Source: an uncultured Candidatus Saccharibacteria bacterium
Lineage (GTDB): Bacteria > Patescibacteriota > Saccharimonadia > Saccharimonadales > Saccharimonadaceae
Assembly: GCA_937924995.1 (NCBI GenBank)
Contig: CALEXY010000021.1
Location: 1-55,577 of the forward strand
Reading direction: 5' to 3'
Length of the DNA stretch: 55,577 nt
Shown: positions 6,918 to 15,468 of the stretch, in pieces
Position numbering within the stretch: the stretch's first letter is position 1
Layout: each line of letters begins with the position of its first letter
Notes under the pieces: model-generated
Told to the model about the DNA's origin: nothing
Seen by the model: the letters and a program-made list of their open reading frames with translations, nothing else
Databases searched by the model: none
Position numbers and translations under genes: made by a program

Positions 6918-7198
6918 TATTTACCTCCCTTTACATCAGCTTTTTTACCACCATGGCGTTTGAACTTGCGGGTTGGAGCAAATTCACCAAGCTTGTGTCC
7001 GACCATATTTTCGGAAACGAAGACTGGAACGTGGACTTTGCCGTTGTGAACAGCGACAGTGCGACCAACCATTTCTGGGAAGATGGTAGAGTGGCGAGCC
7101 CAGGTTTTAATCACGGTGCGATCTTCAGCGGAGAGAGCTTTGATCTTCTTTTCGAGTTTAAAATCCACGAATGGACCTTTTTTAAGGCTACGAGACAT
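6917..7198 (-). CDS. rpsS: Small ribosomal subunit protein S19
   Basis: S19 sits in the 30S head beside S13 and contacts the 50S subunit and tRNA. The 93-residue protein has the normal length and begins MSRSLKKGPFVD. The S19 signature (GHKLGEFAPTRKFKRHGG, about residues 68-85) is complete. It is three bases after L2 and overlaps L22 by one base. Confidence 0.97.
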   Translation of the reverse strand: MSRSLKKGPFVDFKLEKKIKALSAEDRTVIKTWARHSTIFPEMVGRTVAVHNGKVHVPVFVSENMVGHKLGEFAPTRKFKRHGGKKADVKGGK

Positions 7199-7201
7199 AG
7201 A

Positions 7202-8038
7202 TTATTTCCTCTTTCCTTCGTGACGACTACGCACGATCATTTTATTAGTTTTCTTATTGTGACGAGTACGGAAACCGAGAGTGAGCTGACCCCATGGAGT
7301 ACGAGGAGCTTTACCGGTACCGTGACGACCACCGTCACCACCACCGTGTGGGTGATCTGTAGCGTTCATAACAACACCACGGACACTTGGGCGGATACCT
7401 TTACGGCGAGTACGACCAGCAGCACCAATCTTGATGTTTTGGTGTTGGAGGTTACCAACTACACCGATGGAAGCTTCACAAGTTGCGAGTACTTTGCGAA
7501 CTTCACCTGATGGCATACGAAGAGTGGCATAGCCGTTTTCTTTTGCCATAAGTTGAGCAGATGCACCAGCAGAGCGGGCCATTTGAGCACCACGACCTGG
7601 AGTTAGCTCGATAGCGTAAACCATAGTACCGACTGGGATTAGGTCAAGAGTTAAGCGGTTAGATTCTTCAATTGGAGCTTCTGCACCAGTTTGGAATTTC
7701 TTACCCTTAAACATCTTGGAATCAGCAAGTACGTAATGGAAGTTGTTGTTTTCGTCTTTGATACGAGCAATACGAGCGCTACGGTTTGGATCATACTCGA
7801 TCTCCATAACTTCGTAGATCTTACCTTGTGGAAGGTTGTGAGTAAGAATACGATAGTGTCTCTTCACACCACCACCACGGTGACGAACAGTAATGCGTCC
7901 TTGGTTGTTCTTACCTGCATTCTGCTTTTTGGCCTTCAAGAGAGACTTGAGAGGTTTTCTGGTCGTAATTTGATCAAAATCCTGAGTAGTCTTCTGGCGC
8001 TGAGCAGGAGTAGTAGGACGATAAGCTTTAATGCTCAT
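7202..8038 (-). CDS. rplB: Large ribosomal subunit protein L2
   Basis: L2 binds domain IV of 23S rRNA near the peptidyl transferase centre and is needed for subunit joining. The 278-residue length fits the family (about 275). It has the N-terminal RNA-binding block GRITVRHRGGGVKRHYR (about 48-64) and the C-terminal signature MNATDHPHGGGDGG containing the conserved histidine. Its first base overlaps the L23 stop region. Confidence 0.97.
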   Translation of the reverse strand: MSIKAYRPTTPAQRQKTTQDFDQITTRKPLKSLLKAKKQNAGKNNQGRITVRHRGGGVKRHYRILTHNLPQGKIYEVMEIEYDPNRSARIARIKDENNNFHYVLADSKMFKGKKFQTGAEAPIEESNRLTLDLIPVGTMVYAIELTPGRGAQMARSAGASAQLMAKENGYATLRMPSGEVRKVLATCEASIGVVGNLQHQNIKIGAAGRTRRKGIRPSVRGVVMNATDHPHGGGDGGRHGTGKAPRTPWGQLTLGFRTRHNKKTNKMIVRSRHEGKRK

Positions 8039-8349
8039 TATTTTTTATCTCCTTCCTCAACAGTTTCTTCGTCGAAGACGCGGATTTTGTTACCCTCAGC
8101 AAGCGTGACATAGGCATACTTGCGGTCGCGACGATATGTTGTGCCTGGATAGGCGTGTTTACCCTTTGAAAAGCGGGTCGCTTTACCCTTACGAGTAAGA
8201 ATACGGATATCTTTGACGGTGACATTGTATTGTTCAGCGACAGCCTTAGCTACAGCGAGCTTGGAAGCGTCAGCAGGAACATTAAAGATATAAGTAGATT
8301 TACTTTGTTCGGCGTAAGCCTTTTCGGTTCTTCGAGGAATAAGTAGCAT
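8038..8349 (-). CDS. rplW: Large ribosomal subunit protein L23
   Basis: L23 lies at the tunnel exit and is the main docking site of trigger factor and SRP. The 103-residue protein starts LLIPRRTEKAYAEQSKSTYIF, matching the ..P..TEKa family opening, with the basic loop TRKGKATRFSKGKHAYPG in the middle. Trigger factor is encoded at 36160-37440. It overlaps L2 and L4 by single bases. Confidence 0.95.
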   Translation of the reverse strand: MLLIPRRTEKAYAEQSKSTYIFNVPADASKLAVAKAVAEQYNVTVKDIRILTRKGKATRFSKGKHAYPGTTYRRDRKYAYVTLAEGNKIRVFDEETVEEGDKK

Positions 8350-8951
8350 TATGCGTTCTCCTTTCCGATTAACCAGTTTTCGAGTTGAGCTTCAGAATCC
8401 TTTACGAGAACGATTTTGTCTGCATTCATGATGTCGAAGACATTGAGGAATGTAGGACGAACAACTTTGACAAAGTCGAGGTTGTTAGTTGCACGTAGAG
8501 TGAGAGCGTCTTTCTCTGGAACTACGATCAGAGTATTTTCTGAGGTAATACCATTTTTCTTAAGAGTAGCTAAGACTTCTTTGACTTTACCATCTTTGAT
8601 ACCGAGAGAATCGATAGTAATGATACTCTTATCGGTATTCTTGATAGAGAGAGCCTGCATAACTGCAACTTTCTTAGCATTTCTTGAGAGATTCTTGGTG
8701 AAGTTTTCGTTGCCAGTACGGCCGCCAGCCACACCACCATGGCGCCAGATAGGGTTACGGGTAGAGCCGAAACGAGCACGACCAGTTCCTTTTTGCTTCC
8801 ATGGTTTCTTACCACCACCGCGAACTTCGCCACGCTTCAAAGTTTTAGCGTGTGAACTACGTGAGTTAGCAAGATATGCATCGTAAGCTAATTTAATCAA
8901 TTCGTGATTAGTAACTTCGAGATTGAAGATTTCTGGATTTAAATCTGCCAT
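8349..8951 (-). CDS. rplD: Large ribosomal subunit protein L4
   Basis: L4 reaches into the exit tunnel with its long loop; in E. coli it also represses its own operon. The 200-residue protein has the expected length. The tunnel loop (RGGGKKPWKQKGTGRARFGS) and the following RHGGVAGGR are conserved. It has two bases before L3 upstream and overlaps L23 by one base. Confidence 0.97.
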   Translation of the reverse strand: MADLNPEIFNLEVTNHELIKLAYDAYLANSRSSHAKTLKRGEVRGGGKKPWKQKGTGRARFGSTRNPIWRHGGVAGGRTGNENFTKNLSRNAKKVAVMQALSIKNTDKSIITIDSLGIKDGKVKEVLATLKKNGITSENTLIVVPEKDALTLRATNNLDFVKVVRPTFLNVFDIMNADKIVLVKDSEAQLENWLIGKENA

Positions 8952-8952
8952 A

Positions 8953-9570
8953 TTACTCCTTTCCCTCCACAGTTACGATACCTTTCTTTGGTCCTGGGAC
9001 GGCGCCCTTAAGACCGAGGATGTTGTTTTCCTTATCGATATAAGCAACGACAAGATTCTTCACAGTAACTTGATCGTGGCCCATGCGACCTGGCATGCGC
9101 TTACCCTTGAAAACTTTTTGAGGATACATCGAGCCGATAGAACCGACTTTACGAATATCGCCCTTGAAGCCGTGGGTATTGCGTGACTCTTGGAAGTTCC
9201 AACGTTTGACAGTACCAGCAAATCCTTTACCCTTCGAAATACCAGTAACCGCAACCTTGTCTCCAATTTCAAAATTATCGACTGTAAATACGTCGCCTAA
9301 CTTGAAATCTGTGGTGGAATCCGTACGAAATTCCTTTAAGATTTTAGGACTTAATGTTTCTCCAGCTTTTTTGACGTGAGCTGATACCGACTTGCTCAGA
9401 TTCTTACCCTTACCGTAACCGAGCTGCACAGCATTATAACCATCAGTTTCGACGGTCTTTATCTGAGTCACTGTGGCTGGTCCAGCTTGAAGGATAGTAA
9501 CAGGGGTCACTAAACCATCTTCGCTGATGATTTGGGTCATACCAATTTTGGTGCCGAGGATGACTTTCAT
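8953..9570 (-). CDS. rplC: Large ribosomal subunit protein L3
   Basis: L3 is an early 50S assembly protein that reaches towards the peptidyl transferase centre. The 205-residue protein starts MKVILGTKIGMTQI and contains the conserved GKGFAGTVKRWNF and RMPGRMGHDQVTVKNL blocks. It is the first gene of the operon; S10, which normally stands before it, is not present within 200 bases. AGGAAAGG precedes the ATG. Confidence 0.97.
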   Translation of the reverse strand: MKVILGTKIGMTQIISEDGLVTPVTILQAGPATVTQIKTVETDGYNAVQLGYGKGKNLSKSVSAHVKKAGETLSPKILKEFRTDSTTDFKLGDVFTVDNFEIGDKVAVTGISKGKGFAGTVKRWNFQESRNTHGFKGDIRKVGSIGSMYPQKVFKGKRMPGRMGHDQVTVKNLVVAYIDKENNILGLKGAVPGPKKGIVTVEGKE

Positions 9571-9726
9571 CTTTTCCTTTCCTTTACGGAGACACTCTAT
9601 TAGCTAGACAGTAAGGCAGTTCCGACTTTTTTCTCTGTTTGGCCTATATTAAAAAATATTACAGTTGGAAAAAAGTGGCTTTCCTTAATTGTCTAGTTCT
9701 TCAAATGTCACCTTGATAAACTTACA
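9571..9726 (-). promoter_or_regulatory. Structured leader of the L3 operon
   Basis: About 155 bases of untranslated leader separate the promoter from L3. It contains ACTTTTTTC and, downstream, GAAAAAAGT, a perfect 9-bp pairing, with a smaller A/T hairpin in between. In E. coli the equivalent leader is the target of L4 autoregulation; here this is only an inference. Confidence 0.45.
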
Positions 9727-9732
9727 AAGATG

Positions 9733-9761
9733 ATTTTACCACAAATGACGCAGATTATCAA
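9733..9761 (-). promoter_or_regulatory. Promoter TTGATA-N17-TAAAAT of the L3 operon
   Basis: TTGATA lies at 9756-9761 and TAAAAT at 9733-9738, with a 17-base spacer, directly before the long leader. It overlaps the 3' edge of nothing and lies just before the stop codon of the upstream VanZ-like gene. Confidence 0.75.
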
Positions 9762-9769
9762 GGTCAGAA

Positions 9770-10993
9770 TTAGACTTCTTCGGCCTCATCGTCCTGGTCG
9801 TCATTTTTTGAGACTTTTGGATGATTATTTTGGATGATTTTTGCGGTTGGTTTAGATACTTTAGCTTTTTTCGTGGTATTTACTAGGTGAGTTTCCGAAA
9901 GATTTTCATAGAATAAACTTTTGCGAGTAGCGACTAGTAGTAGATTAATTAGGTAATATATGCCGAAAATTACGAGCAGACCCAAAGCGATATAGGTAAT
10001 GGTTTCATGACTAAGAATATTGTTAACGAGGGCGAGATTCAGCACATTAACTAAAGCGAGCGGCAAAGTGATGAATTGAAGATAGAAAAAGAGGTAACGC
10101 AGGAAATAACGCAGATAAGTTCGCAAGATTCCGACTTTATGATTAGATTCGACCTTAAGGTTGGTCATAAAAAAGCCAATCGTGCGGCCGCGTAAAATGA
10201 TGGTTGAGAGGACGAGATAAAAAATGAATGGGATTTGAATAGTAAAGAAATCAGATTCAAGATGGATTAATTTTAGTACAGTATCACCAAAGAAGATAGT
10301 AAAGAAACCGCCTAAGGTAAAATCAAAACCCATAGCCACGAGACGACGCAGAAGTGAAATTTTATCACTGCGCTCGAGACTTTTTTCGTCGATCTGTTCT
10401 CTGGTCGGGAGATATTTGGCTAACATGGTGGCCAAAGCAAAGCCGAGAATACCACCGAGAGTATTAGTGGTTAGGTCATCAACATCAAAGAGACGATAGT
10501 TGCCGGAATAGATAAAATAGAGTCCGCTAAGTTGAGTTAGCTCAAAGAAAAGTGAGAGAAAGAAAGACTTAATGGCGACCTGTTTGAAGTTATTCTTAAA
10601 GTAGTACTTGAGATAAAAGCCAAAGGGCAGAGTCATGAAAATATTGAAAATCGTGGAGAAGAAGGCGGGGTTATTAATGATGGTGAGGTAGGATTTGGGA
10701 TTTACTAGCTGCAACTTGGCGTGTTTCAAAATATCGAAGATAAAGTTAAACGGCAGAAGTTGCATCTGATGATTGTGTAATGTAGCAGCTTTTTCGGGAG
10801 AAGGAAGCGGTAGAATCACCAAACAGTAGGTGCAAAGCATATACAAAATAAAAGAATAGACGATCCAAATACGCATGCTCCAGATAGAGCCATATTTTTT
10901 GTAGTTATAAATTAAATATGGAATAGTAAAAGCTAGGGCCAGAGGTGGAAAGATATAAGCGGCCTGCTGGATGGAATCGACATAAGTTTGCAT
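9770..10993 (-). CDS. VanZ-like and RDD-domain membrane protein
   Basis: This 407-residue integral membrane protein joins two known domains. Residues about 45-195 look like VanZ, with the signature PFNFIFD, PFGFYLKYYF, SLFFELTQL and DVDDLTTNTLGGILG. Residues about 215-370 look like RDD, with a start LVAMGFDFTLGGFF and the GRTIGFFMTNLKV block. The tail is charged and soluble. VanZ raises teicoplanin resistance in enterococci; related proteins are common in Gram-positive envelopes, and a wall or lipid role is inferred. The -10 box lies 6 bases before the ATG, so the mRNA should be leaderless. Confidence 0.85.
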   Translation of the reverse strand: MQTYVDSIQQAAYIFPPLALAFTIPYLIYNYKKYGSIWSMRIWIVYSFILYMLCTYCLVILPLPSPEKAATLHNHQMQLLPFNFIFDILKHAKLQLVNPKSYLTIINNPAFFSTIFNIFMTLPFGFYLKYYFKNNFKQVAIKSFFLSLFFELTQLSGLYFIYSGNYRLFDVDDLTTNTLGGILGFALATMLAKYLPTREQIDEKSLERSDKISLLRRLVAMGFDFTLGGFFTIFFGDTVLKLIHLESDFFTIQIPFIFYLVLSTIILRGRTIGFFMTNLKVESNHKVGILRTYLRYFLRYLFFYLQFITLPLALVNVLNLALVNNILSHETITYIALGLLVIFGIYYLINLLLVATRKSLFYENLSETHLVNTTKKAKVSKPTAKIIQNNHPKVSKNDDQDDEAEEV

Positions 10994-10999
10994 AGATTT

Positions 11000-11009
11000 A
11001 TTATATAAT
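11000..11009. promoter_or_regulatory. Overlapping divergent -10 boxes
   Basis: The palindrome ATTATATAAT contains a TATAAT box on each strand. The minus -10 (11000-11005) ends 6 bases from the ATG of the VanZ-like gene, and the plus -10 (11004-11009) ends 7 bases from the ATG of the methyltransferase. Both transcripts should be leaderless and probably exclude each other. Neither has a good -35 box. Confidence 0.75.
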
Positions 11010-11016
11010 GTAAATC

Positions 11017-11532
11017 ATGAAAGTATTACCGATTGTTGTTGCTGGTGCAAAGTTTCTGCAAGATTGTGTAAAATCTCAGGCACTTGATTATGGTGCCGGG
11101 ACTGGACGAAATTCGATTTATTTAGCGAATTTAGGAATCGATGTGCTGGCGGTGGATCAAAATATTGAAGAACTCGAAAAATTAGCCATTAATAATAAAA
11201 CGCTTCATCCGGTTAAGGCCGATCTTAGAAATTGGGAGATTCAAGGCAAGTTTGATTTGGTGGTAGCGACGAATGTTTTGCAATTTTTTGATAACGATAC
11301 AGCAACTCGATGCCTTAATGATATGACTAATTGTCTAAATAGTAACGGCGTTCTCTGTTTAACTTATATTTTAGATAAAAAGATTTCCCTGCCAATTGGT
11401 TTTGAAGCGATTCTTACTTCGAAATTCGAGGTGATCAACTCTGGGACTAAAATAATACAAGATCCTGGTCATCCGGATTTTCCTGAACCGCATCAACACA
11501 AAATTTTTTATTTCTTAGGTATTAAAAAGTAG
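11017..11532 (+). CDS. Class I SAM-dependent methyltransferase
   Basis: The 171-residue protein has the SAM-binding motif I LDYGAGTGRNSIYLA (about residues 23-37), an acidic end of strand 2 (VLAVDQN), and VKADLRNW and DLVVATNVLQFF as later motifs. It resembles TehB/Methyltransf_11-type small-molecule methyltransferases. The N-terminus is shorter than usual by one helix. The substrate is unknown. It is transcribed alone from a leaderless promoter and ends at the terminator at 11585. Confidence 0.8.
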   Translation: MKVLPIVVAGAKFLQDCVKSQALDYGAGTGRNSIYLANLGIDVLAVDQNIEELEKLAINNKTLHPVKADLRNWEIQGKFDLVVATNVLQFFDNDTATRCLNDMTNCLNSNGVLCLTYILDKKISLPIGFEAILTSKFEVINSGTKIIQDPGHPDFPEPHQHKIFYFLGIKK

Positions 11533-11584
11533 AAGATTGGTATTACGGAGTATTGAAATTTAAGTTAAAAGCAATACGTTAATA

Positions 11585-11614
11585 AAAATATACCCCAGTG
11601 ACGGGGTATATTTT
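11585..11614. terminator. Bidirectional terminator, perfect 12-bp stem
   Basis: AAAATATACCCC pairs with GGGGTATATTTT around loop AGTGAC. It has T runs on both strands and separates the convergent methyltransferase and rpoC transcripts. Confidence 0.9.
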
Positions 11615-11625
11615 ATTTTTTACTC

Positions 11626-14600
11626 TTATTCAAGAGTGATTTCAGCTTCAGCTTCGGTAGATTCTTCAGCTTCGACTTCTTCTTCGTTCTTACGGGCGAT
11701 GACACCAGTACCTACTGGAATCTTGCGACCGATAATTACGTTTTCCTTGAGACCATTGAGGTGGTCAACACGACCAGAGATGGCAGCGTTGATAAGCACA
11801 CGAGTGGTGTCTTGGAAGGATGCAGCAGAGAGGAAGGAATCCGACCAGATAGCGACCTTGGTAATACCGAGAAGCATGCGAGTGTAAGAAGCTGGCATGC
11901 GACCCTTGGCTTCGAGCTTTTGGTTTTCATCTTCGACGGCAGAGAGGGAGACAATATCGCCAGTCACAAAGTCAGTATCACCTGGCTCGTCGATTACGAC
12001 GCGGCTGAACATCTGGCGGACGATTACCTCAAGGTGTTTGGCGGAAACTTCATCACCATTAGCAGCATAAACGGACATAATTTCGTTCATGATGTAACGA
12101 GCAGTAGCTTCGGCGCCCTTGAACTTCAATTGATCTTGGAGGTTCAAAGAACCGGTAGTGAGACGATCGCCAGCTTCGACAGTATCGGTTGGCTTGACCA
12201 ACATTTCGGCATCGTTAGGAATTTCGACGCGAACTGGAGCACTACCACCTTCAGTGAGGATGATGGCGCCGTCGACGATTTGAGCATTTCCATCAAATGG
12301 AGCAATGATTGGTTCAAGACCCTTAGCTTTAGCAGCGAGGACATCACCAGTCTTAACATTAACACCGTCTTTAATCTTAACCTTACGACCTTCAGAGATT
12401 TCAATCTTTTCTGAGCGACCTGCAGTTGGGGTAATTTGAACCACAAAGTGATTGCCATCTTCCCAAACATCGACTAAACCAGAGACTGGGGCAATCCAAG
12501 CTTGACCCTTTGGTGAACGGGCTTCGAGAAGCTCTTCCACACGAGGGAGACCACGAGCGATAGCACCAGAACCTGCAACACCGGAGCTGTGCTTGGTATC
12601 GAGGGTAAGCTGAGTACCAAGTTCACCGAGAGATTGCGCAGCAATCACACCGATTGGTTGGTTTGGTTCGATAAGTTTACGAGTGGCGAGGTCGACACCG
12701 TAAGCCTTACGAGGTACACCATTAATACTCTTGGTAGTGAGAACAGATTGAATTTTAATTGAATCGATATTTTCATCTTCGGCAATTTGCTCGGCAATTT
12801 CACGAGTGATAAGTTCGTCAGCTTCGACATAACCTGGAACGGTTTCAGCAGCGAAGCGGCCAGCAATACGCTGAGCAAACTCAATACCGGTGTGTTCAGT
12901 TTCAGATTTGAAGATTTCGAAGCCTGGATCATCGTTTGGCTTATCGACGGTAAAGACATCTTGGGCCACATCGACAAGACGACGAGTGAGGTAACCAGAG
13001 TCGGCGGTACGGAGAGCGGTCGAGACCATACCTTGACGAGCACCACGGGTAGCGATGAAAGATTCAAGGGTGTTAAGACCCTTCTTGTAGCTAGACTTAA
13101 CTGGAAGCTCAATTTCACGGTTGAAGATATCCACCATGATACCGATTTCAGCGGAAGCAATCTTAATACCAGAGACAGAACCACGGGCACCGGAGTTGGT
13201 CATCACAGCAATGTCGGTATCCATAGTTGCAAGCTTGGCCTTGAGGAAGTTAGAAATCTCAGTATCGATTTCACGCCAGTTAGCTACGGTCAAAGAGTAA
13301 CGTTCGTCGTCGGTGAGGAGACCTTGGTTGTACTGATCCTGAATGAGAGCAGTCTTGGCGTCACCCTTAGCGATGAAGTCTTGAATTTCTGGGTAAGTTG
13401 GGTAGTCATCCTTACAGGTCGAGATGGAAGCGATAGTTTCGTACTCGAAGGAGAGAGCCTTGAGTTCATCAGCAATACGAACCGTTTCATCGGCGCCATA
13501 AAGATTGAAGATGTCAGCCATTACCTTCTTCAAGTGCTTAGAAGTTTGAATACCATTATCAAATGGGTAATCTTCTGGCAAGATTTCGTTGAAGAAGACA
13601 CGACCGAGCGTGGTGTTTCGAATCGCTTTCTTAGCGAAGACGCGAATTGGGGTCTGAAGAGCAATATCGCCAGCTTCGTAAGCCATTTCAGCTTCGTAGA
13701 CGGAGCTATAAGCACGTGGAGTCTCAGATTCAGTACCTGGCTTATCGTAGGTGAGGTAGTAAGCACCAAGTACGATATCCTGATAAATCGAAAGCACTGG
13801 AGATCCATCAGCTGGCTTTAAGAGGTTGCTGGCAGCAGACATCAAAGTCTTAGCTTCCTGTTGTGCTTCATCAGAAAGTGGAAGGTGAACGGCCATTTGG
13901 TCACCATCGTAGTCAGCGTTAAAGCCGGAAGCTACGAGTGGATGAAGCTTAAGGGCCATACCATCCACGAGCTTTGGTTGGAAAGCCTGGATAGATAGAC
14001 GGTGAAGAGACGGAGCACGGTTCAAGAGAACGTAACGACCTTGAATCACTTCATCAAGAGCATCCCAAACCACGGATTCTTTGGCATCAATCATACGAGA
14101 AGCAGCGCGAGAGTTGGAAGCATATTCGTGAGAAAGTAACCAAGAAACTACGAAAGGCTTAAAGAGTTCAAGCGCCATGAGTTTTGGCAAACCACATTCA
14201 TTAAGCTTGAGTTCAGGACCGATGACGATTACGGAACGACCAGAGTAGTCGACACGCTTACCAAGAAGGTTCTGACGGAAGCGACCCTGCTTACCTTTGA
14301 GAAGGTCAGAGAGGGATTTGAGCTTACGGCGACCATTTTGAGAGCTAGCTTGACGACCGTGGTTAGCATTATTATCAATCAAAGCGTCGACAGCTTCTTG
14401 CAACATGCGCATTTCGTTATGAATAATCACTTCTGGCGCATTGAGGTCGAGCAATTTCTTCAAACGGTTGTTACGGTTGATGACGCGGCGGTAAAGATCG
14501 TTAAGATCGGAAGTCGCGAAACGACCACCAGGCAGTGAAATCATTGGACGGAGATCTGGTGGGATGACTGGAATAACCGTCAAGACAAGATCCACTGGCT

Positions 14601-15465
14601 TGATATTGGAATTCTTCATGCCTTCAAGTAATTTGATACGCTTGATAAGCTTACGTTCCTTTTGACCCTTAGCCTCTTCGGCTTGAGCGGAAAGATCTTC
14701 GATCATGGCATCAAGATCAATTTCCTCGAGTAATTCACGAATAGCTTGAGCACCCATCTTGACGGTGACAAGTTCTTCATATTCTTCTGGAAGGTTGCGG
14801 TAATCAATTTCAGAGATTACGGCACCCTTCTTCAAGCCCTCAAGAATATTCTTGCGGGAATAGAAGTCGGCATCCAAAGCTTCAAGTTCTTTAGCTTCTT
14901 CATTAGCTAAAACTTCAGCGTTAGCACCTTCAGCCTTGGCAGCTTCAGAGTAACGAATCTTAATCGCTTGAATTGCAGCATCGTGTTGAGCAATCAAATC
15001 GCCTTTAACTTGTTCAATCTTAGCGTCATCAGCATTAATGATGAGGTAAGAAGCGAAATAAACGACTTTTTCGATTGATTTGACGGTAAGGTCAAGCAAA
15101 AGACTCAAAGCAGATGGGGTACCACGCATGAACCAGATATGAGCAACTGGTGCAGCGAGTTTGATGTGACCCATACGTTCGCGACGAGCGATAGATTTGG
15201 TAACTAAGTTACCTTCCTTATCGACGGCAGCTTCACGAGAGCGGACACCTTTAAGTTTACTATCATGTGGGTTAATATCTTTGACTGGACCAAAGATACG
15301 CTCACAGAATAAGCCATCACGCTCAGGTTTCTGAGTACGATAATTGATGGTTTCTGGCTTCAATACTTCACCATAACTCCAGCTCAAGATGTCTTCAGCG
15401 CTTGCTACGCAAAGACGAATTGAATCGAAGTCGCTGGCTGAGATATAATTATCCATCCAAGCCAT
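11626..15465 (-). CDS. rpoC: RNA polymerase beta' subunit, lacking zinc sites
   Basis: This 1279-residue subunit carries the catalytic centre: NADYDGDQMA (Mg-binding aspartates) and the LKGKQGRFRQNLLGKRVDYSGRS block are intact. The N-terminal zinc ribbon is degenerate: after FCERIFGP the expected CxC and CxxC are replaced (DINPHDSKLKG, DKEGNLVTKS). The second zinc site is also gone, with GVPRKAYGVDLA in place of GVCAKCYG. The trigger helix reads GTQLTLDTKH instead of GTQLTMRTFH, so the usual arginine is aspartate. It is four bases after rpoB, with GAGGAG before the ATG. Confidence 0.97.
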   Translation of the reverse strand: MAWMDNYISASDFDSIRLCVASAEDILSWSYGEVLKPETINYRTQKPERDGLFCERIFGPVKDINPHDSKLKGVRSREAAVDKEGNLVTKSIARRERMGHIKLAAPVAHIWFMRGTPSALSLLLDLTVKSIEKVVYFASYLIINADDAKIEQVKGDLIAQHDAAIQAIKIRYSEAAKAEGANAEVLANEEAKELEALDADFYSRKNILEGLKKGAVISEIDYRNLPEEYEELVTVKMGAQAIRELLEEIDLDAMIEDLSAQAEEAKGQKERKLIKRIKLLEGMKNSNIKPVDLVLTVIPVIPPDLRPMISLPGGRFATSDLNDLYRRVINRNNRLKKLLDLNAPEVIIHNEMRMLQEAVDALIDNNANHGRQASSQNGRRKLKSLSDLLKGKQGRFRQNLLGKRVDYSGRSVIVIGPELKLNECGLPKLMALELFKPFVVSWLLSHEYASNSRAASRMIDAKESVVWDALDEVIQGRYVLLNRAPSLHRLSIQAFQPKLVDGMALKLHPLVASGFNADYDGDQMAVHLPLSDEAQQEAKTLMSAASNLLKPADGSPVLSIYQDIVLGAYYLTYDKPGTESETPRAYSSVYEAEMAYEAGDIALQTPIRVFAKKAIRNTTLGRVFFNEILPEDYPFDNGIQTSKHLKKVMADIFNLYGADETVRIADELKALSFEYETIASISTCKDDYPTYPEIQDFIAKGDAKTALIQDQYNQGLLTDDERYSLTVANWREIDTEISNFLKAKLATMDTDIAVMTNSGARGSVSGIKIASAEIGIMVDIFNREIELPVKSSYKKGLNTLESFIATRGARQGMVSTALRTADSGYLTRRLVDVAQDVFTVDKPNDDPGFEIFKSETEHTGIEFAQRIAGRFAAETVPGYVEADELITREIAEQIAEDENIDSIKIQSVLTTKSINGVPRKAYGVDLATRKLIEPNQPIGVIAAQSLGELGTQLTLDTKHSSGVAGSGAIARGLPRVEELLEARSPKGQAWIAPVSGLVDVWEDGNHFVVQITPTAGRSEKIEISEGRKVKIKDGVNVKTGDVLAAKAKGLEPIIAPFDGNAQIVDGAIILTEGGSAPVRVEIPNDAEMLVKPTDTVEAGDRLTTGSLNLQDQLKFKGAEATARYIMNEIMSVYAANGDEVSAKHLEVIVRQMFSRVVIDEPGDTDFVTGDIVSLSAVEDENQKLEAKGRMPASYTRMLLGITKVAIWSDSFLSAASFQDTTRVLINAAISGRVDHLNGLKENVIIGRKIPVGTGVIARKNEEEVEAEESTEAEAEITLE

Positions 15466-15468
15466 ATT

